Positions 54,485 through 62,975 of a DNA stretch of 64,000 bases are shown in pieces. Position numbers and translations under genes: made by a program. The stretch lies in contig NZ_JAUSYC010000001.1 of the NCBI RefSeq assembly GCF_030816485.1, positions 1,736,001 to 1,800,000 of the forward strand, written 5' to 3'. Position 1 is the stretch's first letter. Each line of letters begins with the position of its first letter. Under the pieces are notes generated by a model that saw nothing but the letters and a program-made list of their open reading frames with translations, made no database searches and had not been told where the DNA came from. The stretch is from Arthrobacter sp. B1I2 (GTDB taxonomy: Bacteria; Actinomycetota; Actinomycetes; Actinomycetales; Micrococcaceae).

Positions 54485-55459
54485 ATGAGTTCCTTAGCAA
54501 CATCACACGACAGCGAGGGCCAGGCGGGTACGCTGCCTGGGCTGTCACGGAAAAAGCCGATAAACCAGGCGGGGTCCGGGCGGACCCGGTCACAGGGGAG
54601 CAGGAACAACCTCAACGGTTGGGCCTTTGCCGCGCCCTTCCTGGCGTTCTTCCTGGTCTTCCTCGTCTGGCCGCTCCTTTACGGCCTCTACATGAGCCTG
54701 ACCGGCAAGTCACTGACAGGCGCCAACGACAGCATCATTGGCCTTGCCAACTACGCAGAGGCGCTGGCCGACGCCGACATGTGGCATTCGCTGGGCAACA
54801 CCCTGTACTTCACGGTCATCAGCACCGTCCCACTGGTGATAGTCGCACTCGTCATGGCGGCCCTGCTGAACGTCGGGCTGCCGGCACAGTGGCTGTGGCG
54901 GGTTTCCTACTTTGCCCCGTACCTGCTGGCCTCCACCGTGGTGTCACTGTTCTTCACCTGGATGTACAACCCGCAGTTGGGCCTCATCAACGACACCCTG
55001 GTGAAAATCGGGCTGCCGAAGGTGGCCTGGCTGAACGATCCCGGTGTAGCGATGTGGGCTATCGTCATCGCCACACTGTGGTGGACGGTGGGCTTCAACT
55101 TCCTCCTGTACCTGGCAGCGATGCAGAACATCCCCGCCCAGCACTATGAAGCAGCGTCACTGGATGGCGCTGGCGCCTGGCGGCAGTTCTTCTCCATCAC
55201 CCTGCCGCAGCTGGCCCCCACCTCCGTCATGATCGTGCTCCTCCAGATCCTGGCCTCATTGAAGATTTTCGACCAGGTCTACCAGATGACGGCCGGCGGC
55301 CCCGGCGGTGCAACCAGGCCCGTGGTGCAGTACATCTTCGAATCCGGCTTCACCGGGTACCGGCTGGGTTATTCCGCAGCCATCTCCTACATCTTCTTCG
55401 GGCTGATCGTGGCTGTTTCAGTCCTCCAGTTCTTCATCACACGCCGCAGGAGTGCATAG
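54485..55459 (+). CDS. Sugar ABC transporter permease (first)
   Basis: The 324-residue permease has six membrane helices after a charged 40-residue N-terminal tail, starting with FAAPFLAFFLVFLVWPLLYG near 50. The ABC permease EAA loop is YEAASLDGAGAWRQFFSITLP near residue 222. It resembles MalF-type permeases of CUT1 importers. The ATG at 54485 follows AGGAG. No ATPase gene occurs in the operon, as is common when a shared MsiK-type ATPase is used. Confidence 0.88.
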   Translation: MSSLATSHDSEGQAGTLPGLSRKKPINQAGSGRTRSQGSRNNLNGWAFAAPFLAFFLVFLVWPLLYGLYMSLTGKSLTGANDSIIGLANYAEALADADMWHSLGNTLYFTVISTVPLVIVALVMAALLNVGLPAQWLWRVSYFAPYLLASTVVSLFFTWMYNPQLGLINDTLVKIGLPKVAWLNDPGVAMWAIVIATLWWTVGFNFLLYLAAMQNIPAQHYEAASLDGAGAWRQFFSITLPQLAPTSVMIVLLQILASLKIFDQVYQMTAGGPGGATRPVVQYIFESGFTGYRLGYSAAISYIFFGLIVAVSVLQFFITRRRSA

Positions 55460-55461
55460 CC

Positions 55462-56358
55462 ATGGCAACTGAAACCCTCACCCGTCCCGGTACCTCCGCT
55501 GCGGCCTCCGCCGGGCACCGGAGGACCGGCCGCAAGATGACCCCGGGTCGGGCAGCGGTCCTGGCGGTCGCCGCGCTGCTGGCCGTCCTCTGGCTGGTGC
55601 CCTTCGCCTGGGCAACCGTCACGGCTTTCAAGAGCGAGACAGACGCCGCTTCTCCGAAGATCAGCTGGATCCCGGCGTCGGGCTTTACCGCCGATGCCTT
55701 CGTGAAGGTGTTCCAGGACGGCAACATCCCGCTGTGGACGTGGAACTCCCTGTATACGTCCGCTGCCATTACGGTCATTACCCTGGTCATTTCAGCGCTG
55801 GTGGCCTACGCCCTGTCCCGCATCGAATTCCGGGGCAAGAAGGTCCTGATGACGGTCATTATCGCGTCCATCATCATCCCTCCGCCGGTCCTGATCATCC
55901 CGCTGTTCTACCAAATGGTGGCACTGCACATGATCGACACGTCATGGGCCATCATCCTTCCGCAGGTCATCCACCCGGCCATGGTGTTCGTGCTCAAGAA
56001 GTTCTTCGACCAGATTCCGCGGGAGCTTGAGGAAGCCGCTGTGATGGACGGGGCCAGCCGGATGCGGATCTTCCTGCAGGTGGTCCTGCCACTGTCCCGC
56101 CCCATACTCGCCGCCGTCGCGATCTTCGTGTTCATCGGTGCCTGGAACAACTTCCTCTGGCCCTTCATCGCCACCAACGACGGGTCCATCCTGACCCTTC
56201 CGGTGGGACTGCAGACGATCAAGAGCGCCTACGGCATCCAGTACGCCCAGAACATGGCATCGGCGCTGCTGGCTGCCCTGCCCCTGATCGTGGTTTTCCT
56301 TTTCTTCCAGCGCCAGATCATCAAGGGCGTTGCGACGACGGGACTCGCCGGTACCTGA
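55462..56358 (+). CDS. Sugar ABC transporter permease (second)
   Basis: The 298-residue permease is MalG-like. Its first helix is AAVLAVAALLAVLWLVPFAW near 30-50, and the EAA loop reads ELEEAAVMDGASRMRIFLQV near 190. The last helices are around ALLAALPLIVVFLFFQ. It starts two bases after the first permease. The pair forms the membrane channel for the sugar bound by the lipoprotein. Confidence 0.9.
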   Translation: MATETLTRPGTSAAASAGHRRTGRKMTPGRAAVLAVAALLAVLWLVPFAWATVTAFKSETDAASPKISWIPASGFTADAFVKVFQDGNIPLWTWNSLYTSAAITVITLVISALVAYALSRIEFRGKKVLMTVIIASIIIPPPVLIIPLFYQMVALHMIDTSWAIILPQVIHPAMVFVLKKFFDQIPRELEEAAVMDGASRMRIFLQVVLPLSRPILAAVAIFVFIGAWNNFLWPFIATNDGSILTLPVGLQTIKSAYGIQYAQNMASALLAALPLIVVFLFFQRQIIKGVATTGLAGT

Positions 56359-56411
56359 TTCCCGCCTTCGATTTTCCACACAGACCCCAAGCACACCCAA
56401 GGAGATTGCAC

Positions 56412-57950
56412 ATGTCCCGCGCCAGGATCACCCTTGACCGCGACTTCACCATAGGCGAAGTGCCCCGCCGGCTTTTTGGCTCGTTCGTCGAGCACATGGG
56501 CCGCTGCGTCTACACCGGTATTTTCGAACCGGGCCACCCGGAGGCAGATGAAAACGGCTTCCGCCAGGACGTCCTCAAGCTCGTCAAGGAGCTCGGCGCC
56601 ACTGTAATCCGCTATCCCGGCGGCAACTTCGTCTCCGGCTATGACTGGGAAGACGGGATCGGACCCCGCGAGGACCGGCCCCGCCGCCTTGACGGCGCCT
56701 GGCACACCCTGGAAACCAACGCTTTTGGGCTCCACGAATTCGTGGACTGGTCGCGCCAGGCCGGTACCGAAATCATGGAAGCCATCAACCTTGGTACCCG
56801 GGGAGTGGACGCCGCCCGCGCCATCGTGGAGTACGCCAACCACCCCGGCGGCACCCGCCTCTCGGACCTGCGTGCCAAAAACGGCCACAAGGACCCGTTC
56901 AACATCAAACTGTGGTGCCTGGGCAATGAAATGGACGGTCCCTGGCAGATCGGCCACAAGACGGCGGAAGAGTACGGCCGGCTGGCCCAGGAGGCAGCCA
57001 AGGCCATGCGGTTCGTGGATCCGGACATCGAACTGGTGGCCTGTGGAAGCTCGAACTCCGGAATGCCCACCTTCGGGGCCTGGGAGCAGACGGTCCTGTC
57101 CCACGCATACCAGGAAGTGGACTATGTCTCACTGCATGCCTACTACCAGGAGCGTGACGGCGACGTGGGCAGCTTCCTGGCCAGCGCCGTGGACACCGAC
57201 TACTTCATCGAATCGGTCGTAGCCACCGCCGACGCAGTCCGGGCCAAAGGCAAGCACAAGAAGCACATCAACCTGTCCTTTGACGAATGGAACGTCTGGT
57301 ACCAGCGGGGCCTGGACACGGAGGACCAGCCGCACAACGTCTCCAAGGCCGGCTGGCGTGAGCACCCCAGGGTCATCGAGGACAAGTACAACGTGACGGA
57401 CGCCGTCGTCGTCGGTACCCTGCTCAACTCGCTGCTCCGCCATGGGGACAGGGTCAAGATCGCCAACCAGGCACAGCTGGTCAATGTCATTGCCCCCATC
57501 TTCAGCGAGGAAAATGGGCCGGCCTGGCGCCAGACCATCTTCCACCCCTTTGCCCGGATGGCCGAACTGGCGAAGGGCCAGATCCTGCGGCTGTCCGTTG
57601 ACTCCGACAAGTACGGCAGCGCGCGCTTTGGTGACACGGACCTGGTGGATGTCAGCGCCACCTGGAACGAGGAAACGGGCCGCGTAGCGCTGTTCTTCGC
57701 CAACCGCGGCCTTGAAGAGGCTGCGGACGTGGAAGTCAGCCTGCGTGGATTCGACGCCCGCCGGGTACTCCGGGCTGAGGTCCTGGAAATCCCTGAGGGT
57801 GGGGACCGTTTCAGCATCAACAACCAGGAGAATCCCGGCCGGGTGGGCCTGAAGCCGCTGGAGGGAGCAAAGGCAACCGGCTCTGAGCTGCGCCTCAGCC
57901 TTCCCGCTTTGTCATGGGCCGTCGTCGAACTGGACGTGGTGAAGAACTGA
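56412..57950 (+). CDS. Alpha-L-arabinofuranosidase, GH51
   Basis: The 512-residue intracellular enzyme removes L-arabinofuranosyl residues from arabinan or arabinoxylan oligosaccharides. The acid/base glutamate is in LWCLGNEMDGPW near residue 175, and the nucleophile glutamate in LSFDEWNVWYQRG near 293. The N-terminal SFVEHMGRCVYTGIFEPGHP and the YPGGNFVSGYDWEDGIGP segment are diagnostic. The ATG at 56412 has AAGGAG seven bases upstream. It closes the ABC operon and is followed by a strong hairpin. Together with the transporter it shows uptake and cleavage of arabinose oligomers. Confidence 0.95.
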   Translation: MSRARITLDRDFTIGEVPRRLFGSFVEHMGRCVYTGIFEPGHPEADENGFRQDVLKLVKELGATVIRYPGGNFVSGYDWEDGIGPREDRPRRLDGAWHTLETNAFGLHEFVDWSRQAGTEIMEAINLGTRGVDAARAIVEYANHPGGTRLSDLRAKNGHKDPFNIKLWCLGNEMDGPWQIGHKTAEEYGRLAQEAAKAMRFVDPDIELVACGSSNSGMPTFGAWEQTVLSHAYQEVDYVSLHAYYQERDGDVGSFLASAVDTDYFIESVVATADAVRAKGKHKKHINLSFDEWNVWYQRGLDTEDQPHNVSKAGWREHPRVIEDKYNVTDAVVVGTLLNSLLRHGDRVKIANQAQLVNVIAPIFSEENGPAWRQTIFHPFARMAELAKGQILRLSVDSDKYGSARFGDTDLVDVSATWNEETGRVALFFANRGLEEAADVEVSLRGFDARRVLRAEVLEIPEGGDRFSINNQENPGRVGLKPLEGAKATGSELRLSLPALSWAVVELDVVKN

Positions 57951-57962
57951 CCCACGCTTAAA

Positions 57963-58000
57963 CATAAAGAAGGCCGCCCCGAGGGGCGGCCTTCTTTATG
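57963..58000. terminator. Bidirectional terminator between GH51 and CRP
   Basis: CATAAAGAAGGCCGCCCC at 57963-57980 and its complement at 57983-58000 form a perfect 18-bp stem, with A- and T-runs on the outer sides. It can terminate transcription from both converging genes. Confidence 0.9.
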
Positions 58001-58004
58001 CGGT

Positions 58005-58682
58005 CTAGCGGGAACGCTGGCGGAGGCGCTGCATGTCCAGGATGACCACGGCGCGGGCTTCGAGGCGGAGCCAGCCGCGCTGGACGAACTCGGCGAGGGC
58101 CTTGTTGACCGTTTCGCGGGACGCGCCAACGAGTTGGGCCAGTTCTTCCTGGGTGAGCTCGTGTGCCACCAGGACGCCGTCGGTTGCGGGCCGGCCGAAG
58201 CGGTCCGCCAGGTCCAGCAGGGCCTTGGCCACGCGGCCGGGGACGTCGGAGAAGACCAGGTCGGAGAGGGAGTCGTTGGTGCGGCGCAAGCGGCGGGCCA
58301 GGGCCTGCAGCAGCTGGGCCGAAACCTCGGGGCGCGTGCGCAGCAGGGTGTTCAGGCTCTCGTTCTTGAGCCCGGCCAGCCTGGTTTCGGACACGGCGGT
58401 GGCGGTGGCGGTGCGGGGGCTGGGATCGAACAGCGCCATCTCGCCGAAGAGCTCGCCCGGGCCGAGGATGGCCAGCAGCGATTCGCGGCCGTCGGGGGAG
58501 GTGCGGCCGAGCTTTACCTTGCCGGAGACGATGAAGTACAGCTGGTCACCCTGGTCACCTTCGCGGAACACTGATGCGCCGCGGGACAGGTCCACCTCGG
58601 TGAGCTCATCCGTCAGCAGCCGGAATGCGTCGTCGTCGAGCGTGGCGAATAGGGGTGCTCGGCGCAGTACCTCGATGTCCAT
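58005..58682 (-). CDS. Crp/Fnr-family regulator (GlxR-like)
   Basis: The 225-residue protein has a cyclic-nucleotide-binding domain with FGEMALFDPSPRTATATAV near 88-106 and a C-terminal winged helix with LTQEELAQLVGASRETVNKAL near 175-195. It matches actinobacterial GlxR/CRP in length and sequence, which act as global cAMP-responsive regulators. The ATG at 58682 has CAGGAG upstream. The longer frame beyond 58682 lacks conserved sequence and was rejected. CRP-like sites occur in the purine island. Confidence 0.92.
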   Translation of the reverse strand: MDIEVLRRAPLFATLDDDAFRLLTDELTEVDLSRGASVFREGDQGDQLYFIVSGKVKLGRTSPDGRESLLAILGPGELFGEMALFDPSPRTATATAVSETRLAGLKNESLNTLLRTRPEVSAQLLQALARRLRRTNDSLSDLVFSDVPGRVAKALLDLADRFGRPATDGVLVAHELTQEELAQLVGASRETVNKALAEFVQRGWLRLEARAVVILDMQRLRQRSR

Positions 58683-58877
58683 GAAATCTCCTGAGTAAAA
58701 GTATCGGCTGTGGCGCTTGTGCCATTGTTTCAGAATTTTCAACGTTCTGTGACGAACTTGGCAGCCGAAACCCCTGCGGGCAGTTGAATCCATGTCCGCC
58801 GGAGGGCGCCGCACGCCACAGAAGATTGTCAGCGTCCGCCACTAGAATAGGGGTTCAACTGTTAATAAGGAGCCTTT

Positions 58878-60062
58878 GTGGTCGGCCTGACTGTCCTGGA
58901 CATCGTCCTGATCCTGGCATTGCTGTCATACCTGTTCTATGGCCTCCGCAACGGATTCCTGGTCACTGTTGGCGGCCTCGCCGGGTTTGCCGCCGGTGCC
59001 ATCGCCGCATTCTTTGCCGTCCCCCTCGTCAGCACGTTCGTCGAGGATTCAGGGTGGAGGCTCACCGCCATCATCGCAGCCGCCGTCGTCCTGATAGCCC
59101 TGGGACATGGCCTGGGCACCATGCTGGGGCGGCAACTCCGCGGCGTTGTCCGGATCCGGCCGCTGCGTGCGGTGGACCGGCTGGTGGGCGGGGCATTGAA
59201 CCTTGCGGTGTCCGCACTGGTGATGTCCATGCTGGCCTTCAGCGTCAGCTCCCTCGGGGTGCCGGTTGTGTCCCAGCAGCTGGCCGAGTCCAAGGTGATC
59301 CGTTTCATTGACGGGCTCACCCCAACTCCCGTCAAAGCCACCATGGCTCAGCTGCGTTCCACGGTGATCGGCAACGGTATCCCCACGTTGATCGAAGGGC
59401 TGGACCAGGGACAGACAGTCCAGGTGCCCAACACCAGCACCAATACGCCTGCGCTTAACAAAGCGGCGCAGTCGGTCCTCAGGATTGCCGGTACTGCCTA
59501 CGAATGCGGCCAGAACCAGACCGGCAGCGGCTTCGTAGTGTCCCAGGACCGCGTGGTCACCAACGCGCACGTCGTTGCGGGCGTGTCGCAGCCAGTGGTG
59601 GAGATGCCCGACGGCGGTGCGATGCCCGGGCGTGTGGTCTACTTCGATACCAAGCGGGATCTGGCGGTCCTGGCCGTGGACAACCTGCCGTCCCGGCCGC
59701 TGCCGCTGAGCCGCGACCTGCCCGGCGGCAGCCAGGCCGCGTTCGCCGGGTACCCGCATGGCGGACCCTTCCAGTCCAAGCCCGCCACCGTGCAGGACAT
59801 CGCAACGGTCCTGGTCCCGGACATCTATGGAAACAATCCCTCGCCGGAGGACATCTACCGCCTGGCCGGGGATGTGCAGCCGGGGAACTCCGGCGGCCCG
59901 CTGCTCACCACCGACGGCCAGGTGGCCGGGGTGGTCTTCGCCAAGGCAACCTCGGACGCCGAAGTGGGGTTCGCCATCACCATGAACGACCTCGATCCGG
60001 TCGCGGAGCAGGCCCCGGCACTGTCCTCGCCCGTTTCCTCCGGGCAGTGCATCCAGAAGTAG
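58878..60062 (+). CDS. MarP-family membrane serine protease
   Basis: The 394-residue protein starts with four membrane helices of the CvpA type (LTVLDIVLILALLSYLFYG, GFAAGAIAAFFAVPLVSTF, LTAIIAAAVVLIALGHGLG and LVMSMLAFSVSSLG). A trypsin-fold periplasmic domain follows. The catalytic triad is His in TNAHVVAG near 233, Asp in TKRDLAVLAVD near 262 and Ser in GDVQPGNSGGPLL near 343. This matches MarP proteases that protect the cell against acid and oxidative stress. Two cysteines, near 210 and close to the C-terminus (SSGQCIQK), may form a disulfide as in the family. The GTG at 58878 has AAGGAG upstream. Confidence 0.9.
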   Translation: MVGLTVLDIVLILALLSYLFYGLRNGFLVTVGGLAGFAAGAIAAFFAVPLVSTFVEDSGWRLTAIIAAAVVLIALGHGLGTMLGRQLRGVVRIRPLRAVDRLVGGALNLAVSALVMSMLAFSVSSLGVPVVSQQLAESKVIRFIDGLTPTPVKATMAQLRSTVIGNGIPTLIEGLDQGQTVQVPNTSTNTPALNKAAQSVLRIAGTAYECGQNQTGSGFVVSQDRVVTNAHVVAGVSQPVVEMPDGGAMPGRVVYFDTKRDLAVLAVDNLPSRPLPLSRDLPGGSQAAFAGYPHGGPFQSKPATVQDIATVLVPDIYGNNPSPEDIYRLAGDVQPGNSGGPLLTTDGQVAGVVFAKATSDAEVGFAITMNDLDPVAEQAPALSSPVSSGQCIQK

Positions 60063-60072
60063 TACCCGCCCG

Positions 60073-60537
60073 CTACAGGATCTCGGCCAGGTAATCGATG
60101 GCGAGTTTGTAGCCGAAGACTCCGGCACCAACGATCACGGCCGCGCAGACCGGGGACAGGTAGGAGTGGTGCCGGAATTCCTCCCGCTGGTGCACGTTGG
60201 TGATGTGCACCTCGACGGCGGGCAGCTGCACTGCGGCCAGGGCGTCGCGAAGAGCCACGGACGTATGGGTGAAGGCACCGGCGTTCAGGACAATGCCCAC
60301 GGCGGCGCCCCGCGCCGCGTGGATGGCGTCCAGCAGGACGCCCTCGTGATTGGACTGGACGCACTCCACCGCGAAGCCGTGCTGTTCTGCGGCGGAGGCG
60401 GCCAGCTGCTCCACGTCGGCAAGGGTTGAGGTGCCGTACTTCTCCGGCTCCCGCGTACCCAGCAGGTTCAGGTTGGGGCCGTTGATGACCAGGATGGTGC
60501 CGCGGCCGGCTTCGACGGTGGAGGAGGCTTCAGTCAT
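60073..60537 (-). CDS. aroQ: Type II 3-dehydroquinate dehydratase
   Basis: The 154-residue enzyme of the shikimate pathway has [21 protein letters not shown] near residues 15-35, where Tyr is catalytic, [15 protein letters not shown] near 61, [16 protein letters not shown] near 85-100, and [20 protein letters not shown] near 108-127. All sites needed for activity are present. It converges on the marP gene and has a short N-terminal extension of about 12 residues. Confidence 0.95.
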   Translation of the reverse strand: MTEASSTVEAGRGTILVINGPNLNLLGTREPEKYGTSTLADVEQLAASAAEQHGFAVECVQSNHEGVLLDAIHAARGAAVGIVLNAGAFTHTSVALRDALAAVQLPAVEVHITNVHQREEFRHHSYLSPVCAAVIVGAGVFGYKLAIDYLAEIL

Positions 60538-60621
60538 GCCTGCAAATCTATCGGTTGGCCCCGCCCGCCGCGCATTCTTACGTTCGGAATGTGCGGCAGG
60601 CAGGGCAGGACCGGCGGTGGG

Positions 60622-62818
60622 TCAGAGGGCAGTGACGTTCAGCAGCAGGGCGTGCTCAGGGTTGAGGATGGGCATCGGCAGCCCCACCTCGGCAAGGAAC
60701 CTGCCGCTTGCCGTTGCGCCGGTGGACAGCCACGCCGGCGGTTGTGTCTGCGTGAAGGTGTGCCCGTAATCGGCGTCGGACTCCGTGGGGAAGACGGCAT
60801 CCACCCGGTAGCTGCGGTCCGCCTCCAGACCGGGAAGGCCGATCCGTCCCGGCTGCTCGGCAGCGGAGGTGCGCGTGCTGACCAGGGCGAACAGTGCCGC
60901 CGTCGTGCCTTCCGCTACGTCTGCGGCGTCTGCCACCACGCCGTGCAGCAGGAGCGCTTCATCCATTACATCGGCGTTGACCCGGCGGCCCGCTGTGGAT
61001 CAGGTCCCGATGTTCCTTGTACAGCCCCACGAAGCGCCGCAGCTCCTCCCGTTCCTTTCCCTGCACACCGCGGATGTCCCATTCCATGCCGAAATGCCCA
61101 AAGAGGGCGGTGATGGCACGGAATGACAGATCGTGCGTGCGGGCAGTGGTGTGCGATGTGGTGGGGCCAACGTGGCTGCCCACCAGTTCCGGCGGGACCA
61201 CGGCACCCGTCCAGCGCTGGATGGTCTGCCGCTCCAGGGCATCATTGCAGTCCGACGCCCAGATCCGGTCCGTCCGTTCCAGGATGCCCAGATCCACCCG
61301 CGCACCGCCGGAGGAGCAGCTTTCAATTTCGACGCCGGGGTGTGCCTTCCGGAGCTCGTCGAACAGTCTGTAGGCGGCGAGGGTCTGCGCGTGGACAGAG
61401 GGGCGGCCGGCGTGGCCGTGCTCCGTCAGATCCCGGTTCTGGTCCCACTTGAGGTAACTGATGTTGTTTTCGGCGAGCAGCGCGTCGATCCGGTCGTAGA
61501 TGTACTGCCAGGCCTCCGGGTTCACCAGGTCGATAATGTGCTGGTTGCGCCATTCCAGGGGCAGCCGGCCGCCGTCCTTGTGCGCTGCGGCAGACGGGCC
61601 CACAATCCAGTCCGGATGTTCGCGGGCAATGTCCGAGTCCAGGTTCACCATCTCCGGCTCCACCCACAGCCCGAACTCCATGCCGCGGGAGGTGACGGCA
61701 TCGATCAGCGGGGTCAGGCCCTGGGGCCACAGGGTCTCATCCACGTACCAGTCGCCCAGGCCGGCGTGGTCGTCGCGGCGGCCGCGGAACCAGCCGTCGT
61801 CGAGCACGAAGCGTTCCACACCAAGATCGGAGGCGGATTCTGCCAGCTCGATCAGTGTGTCCAGGTTGTGGTCGAAGTACACGGCCTCCCACGTATTAAG
61901 CACTACCGGGCGGGGCTTTCCGGCGGGCAGGCCGGTGGATGCGGTGGGCAGGACGTGATGCGGGCGGGACCGGAACCAGCTGTAGAAGGCCTCCGTGATC
62001 CCGTCCAGGCCGCGGTCCGAGTAGGCGGCGAACAGGGCCGGGGTGGTGTAGCTGCCGCCGGGTGCCAGGATGACCTCGGCGGCGCCCAGGAGCTCCGAGC
62101 CGCCGATCATGGTGCGGCCGTCGCCAATAGTGTCGGCGAACTGCTCGTGGTTCCCGCTCCAGGCCAAGTGGGTGGCCCAGACCTTGCCGTGGCGGTTGCC
62201 AAAGCCCCGGGTGCCGGCGGCGAAGAGCAGCGAGGAATCGTGCCCGGTGCGGCCGTGCCGGCCGGTGCGGACCCACGTGCCCTGCTGGATGGCGCGGCGC
62301 TGGGGGTGGCGCTCGCGGCACCAGCGACCGGTCAGGTCGAGAAGTTCGACGGCGTCCGGCGCCACGGGGAGGACAGTGGCCAGTTCATCGACCTGGAAAG
62401 GAGTGGTTCCTTCGTTGGTGACGGTATGGCGGAGTTCCAGCAGGCCGCCGTGGTGAAGCGTGAGCGAGGACGAGACGCTGATCCCGGTGTCCGCGTCGGC
62501 CTGGACAATGGTGGCGCTGGCTCCCTGGGCGGTGACGGACGAGAGGCGGAGGCGGGAGGAGAAGTCGAGGCCGGCAGCATCTTCGGAGCTGCGGGAGCCG
62601 CGCAGCGCGGGGCGCCCGCGCCATGAGGAGGAAGCCTGGGGGAGGAGTCCCGCGGGGACGCGGGCGTCGATGGCGGAGTGCGGGACCGGGGCCGCGAGGA
62701 TTGCGGGATCGGGCAGGGCAGTGCCCAGGTCCGCGCCCCAGTGGATGACCTCGGCCTCCCCGCTGTCGAAGCTGATCACCAGGCTGGTGCCGGCGGAACG
62801 GAGGTGGAGGGGTTCCAT
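60622..62818 (-). pseudogene. Alpha-galactosidase, GH36, frame broken near its C-terminus
   Basis: The reconstructed protein of about 731 residues hydrolyses terminal alpha-galactosides such as melibiose and raffinose. It has an N-terminal beta-sandwich, then FVLDDGWFRGRRDDHAGLGD near 340, the nucleophile aspartate in YLKWDQNRDLTEHG near 470, and the acid/base aspartate in RIWASDCNDALERQ near 535. The frame stops at GQRRCNG because of one extra C near 60987. Deleting it gives LIHSGRRVNADVMDEALLLH and continues to a C-terminal beta-sandwich ending at 60622. Total length minus one is a multiple of three. The start is the ATG at 62818; a GTG at 62851 is also in frame. Confidence 0.87.
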
Positions 62819-62891
62819 AAGGAGGTCTCTTTCGTTGTGTGGGGGATGCACCTGGGGCCAGGGGCAATTCCCTCAATTAGCTGAGGATAGC

Positions 62892-62959
62892 CGGATGCCG
62901 CCGCCGCGAGGAGGGGGCGGCGGCATCCGTTCTGTGGCTGCGACCACATACGCAGCCAC
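62892..62959. other. Two hairpins between the SBP and alpha-galactosidase genes
   Basis: CGGATGCCGCCGCC at 62892-62905 pairs with 62916-62929, and GTGGCTGCG at 62934-62942 pairs with 62951-62959. They follow the solute-binding protein gene. No T-tract follows them on the minus strand, so they may protect the SBP transcript's 3' end or limit read-through into the alpha-galactosidase gene. Confidence 0.5.
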
Positions 62960-62975
62960 GGCCTGGGGCAGGCGC

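Noticed and set aside
58683..58814. N-terminal extension of the CRP-like protein
   Set aside because: The conserved family start is at 58682 with a good ribosome-binding site.
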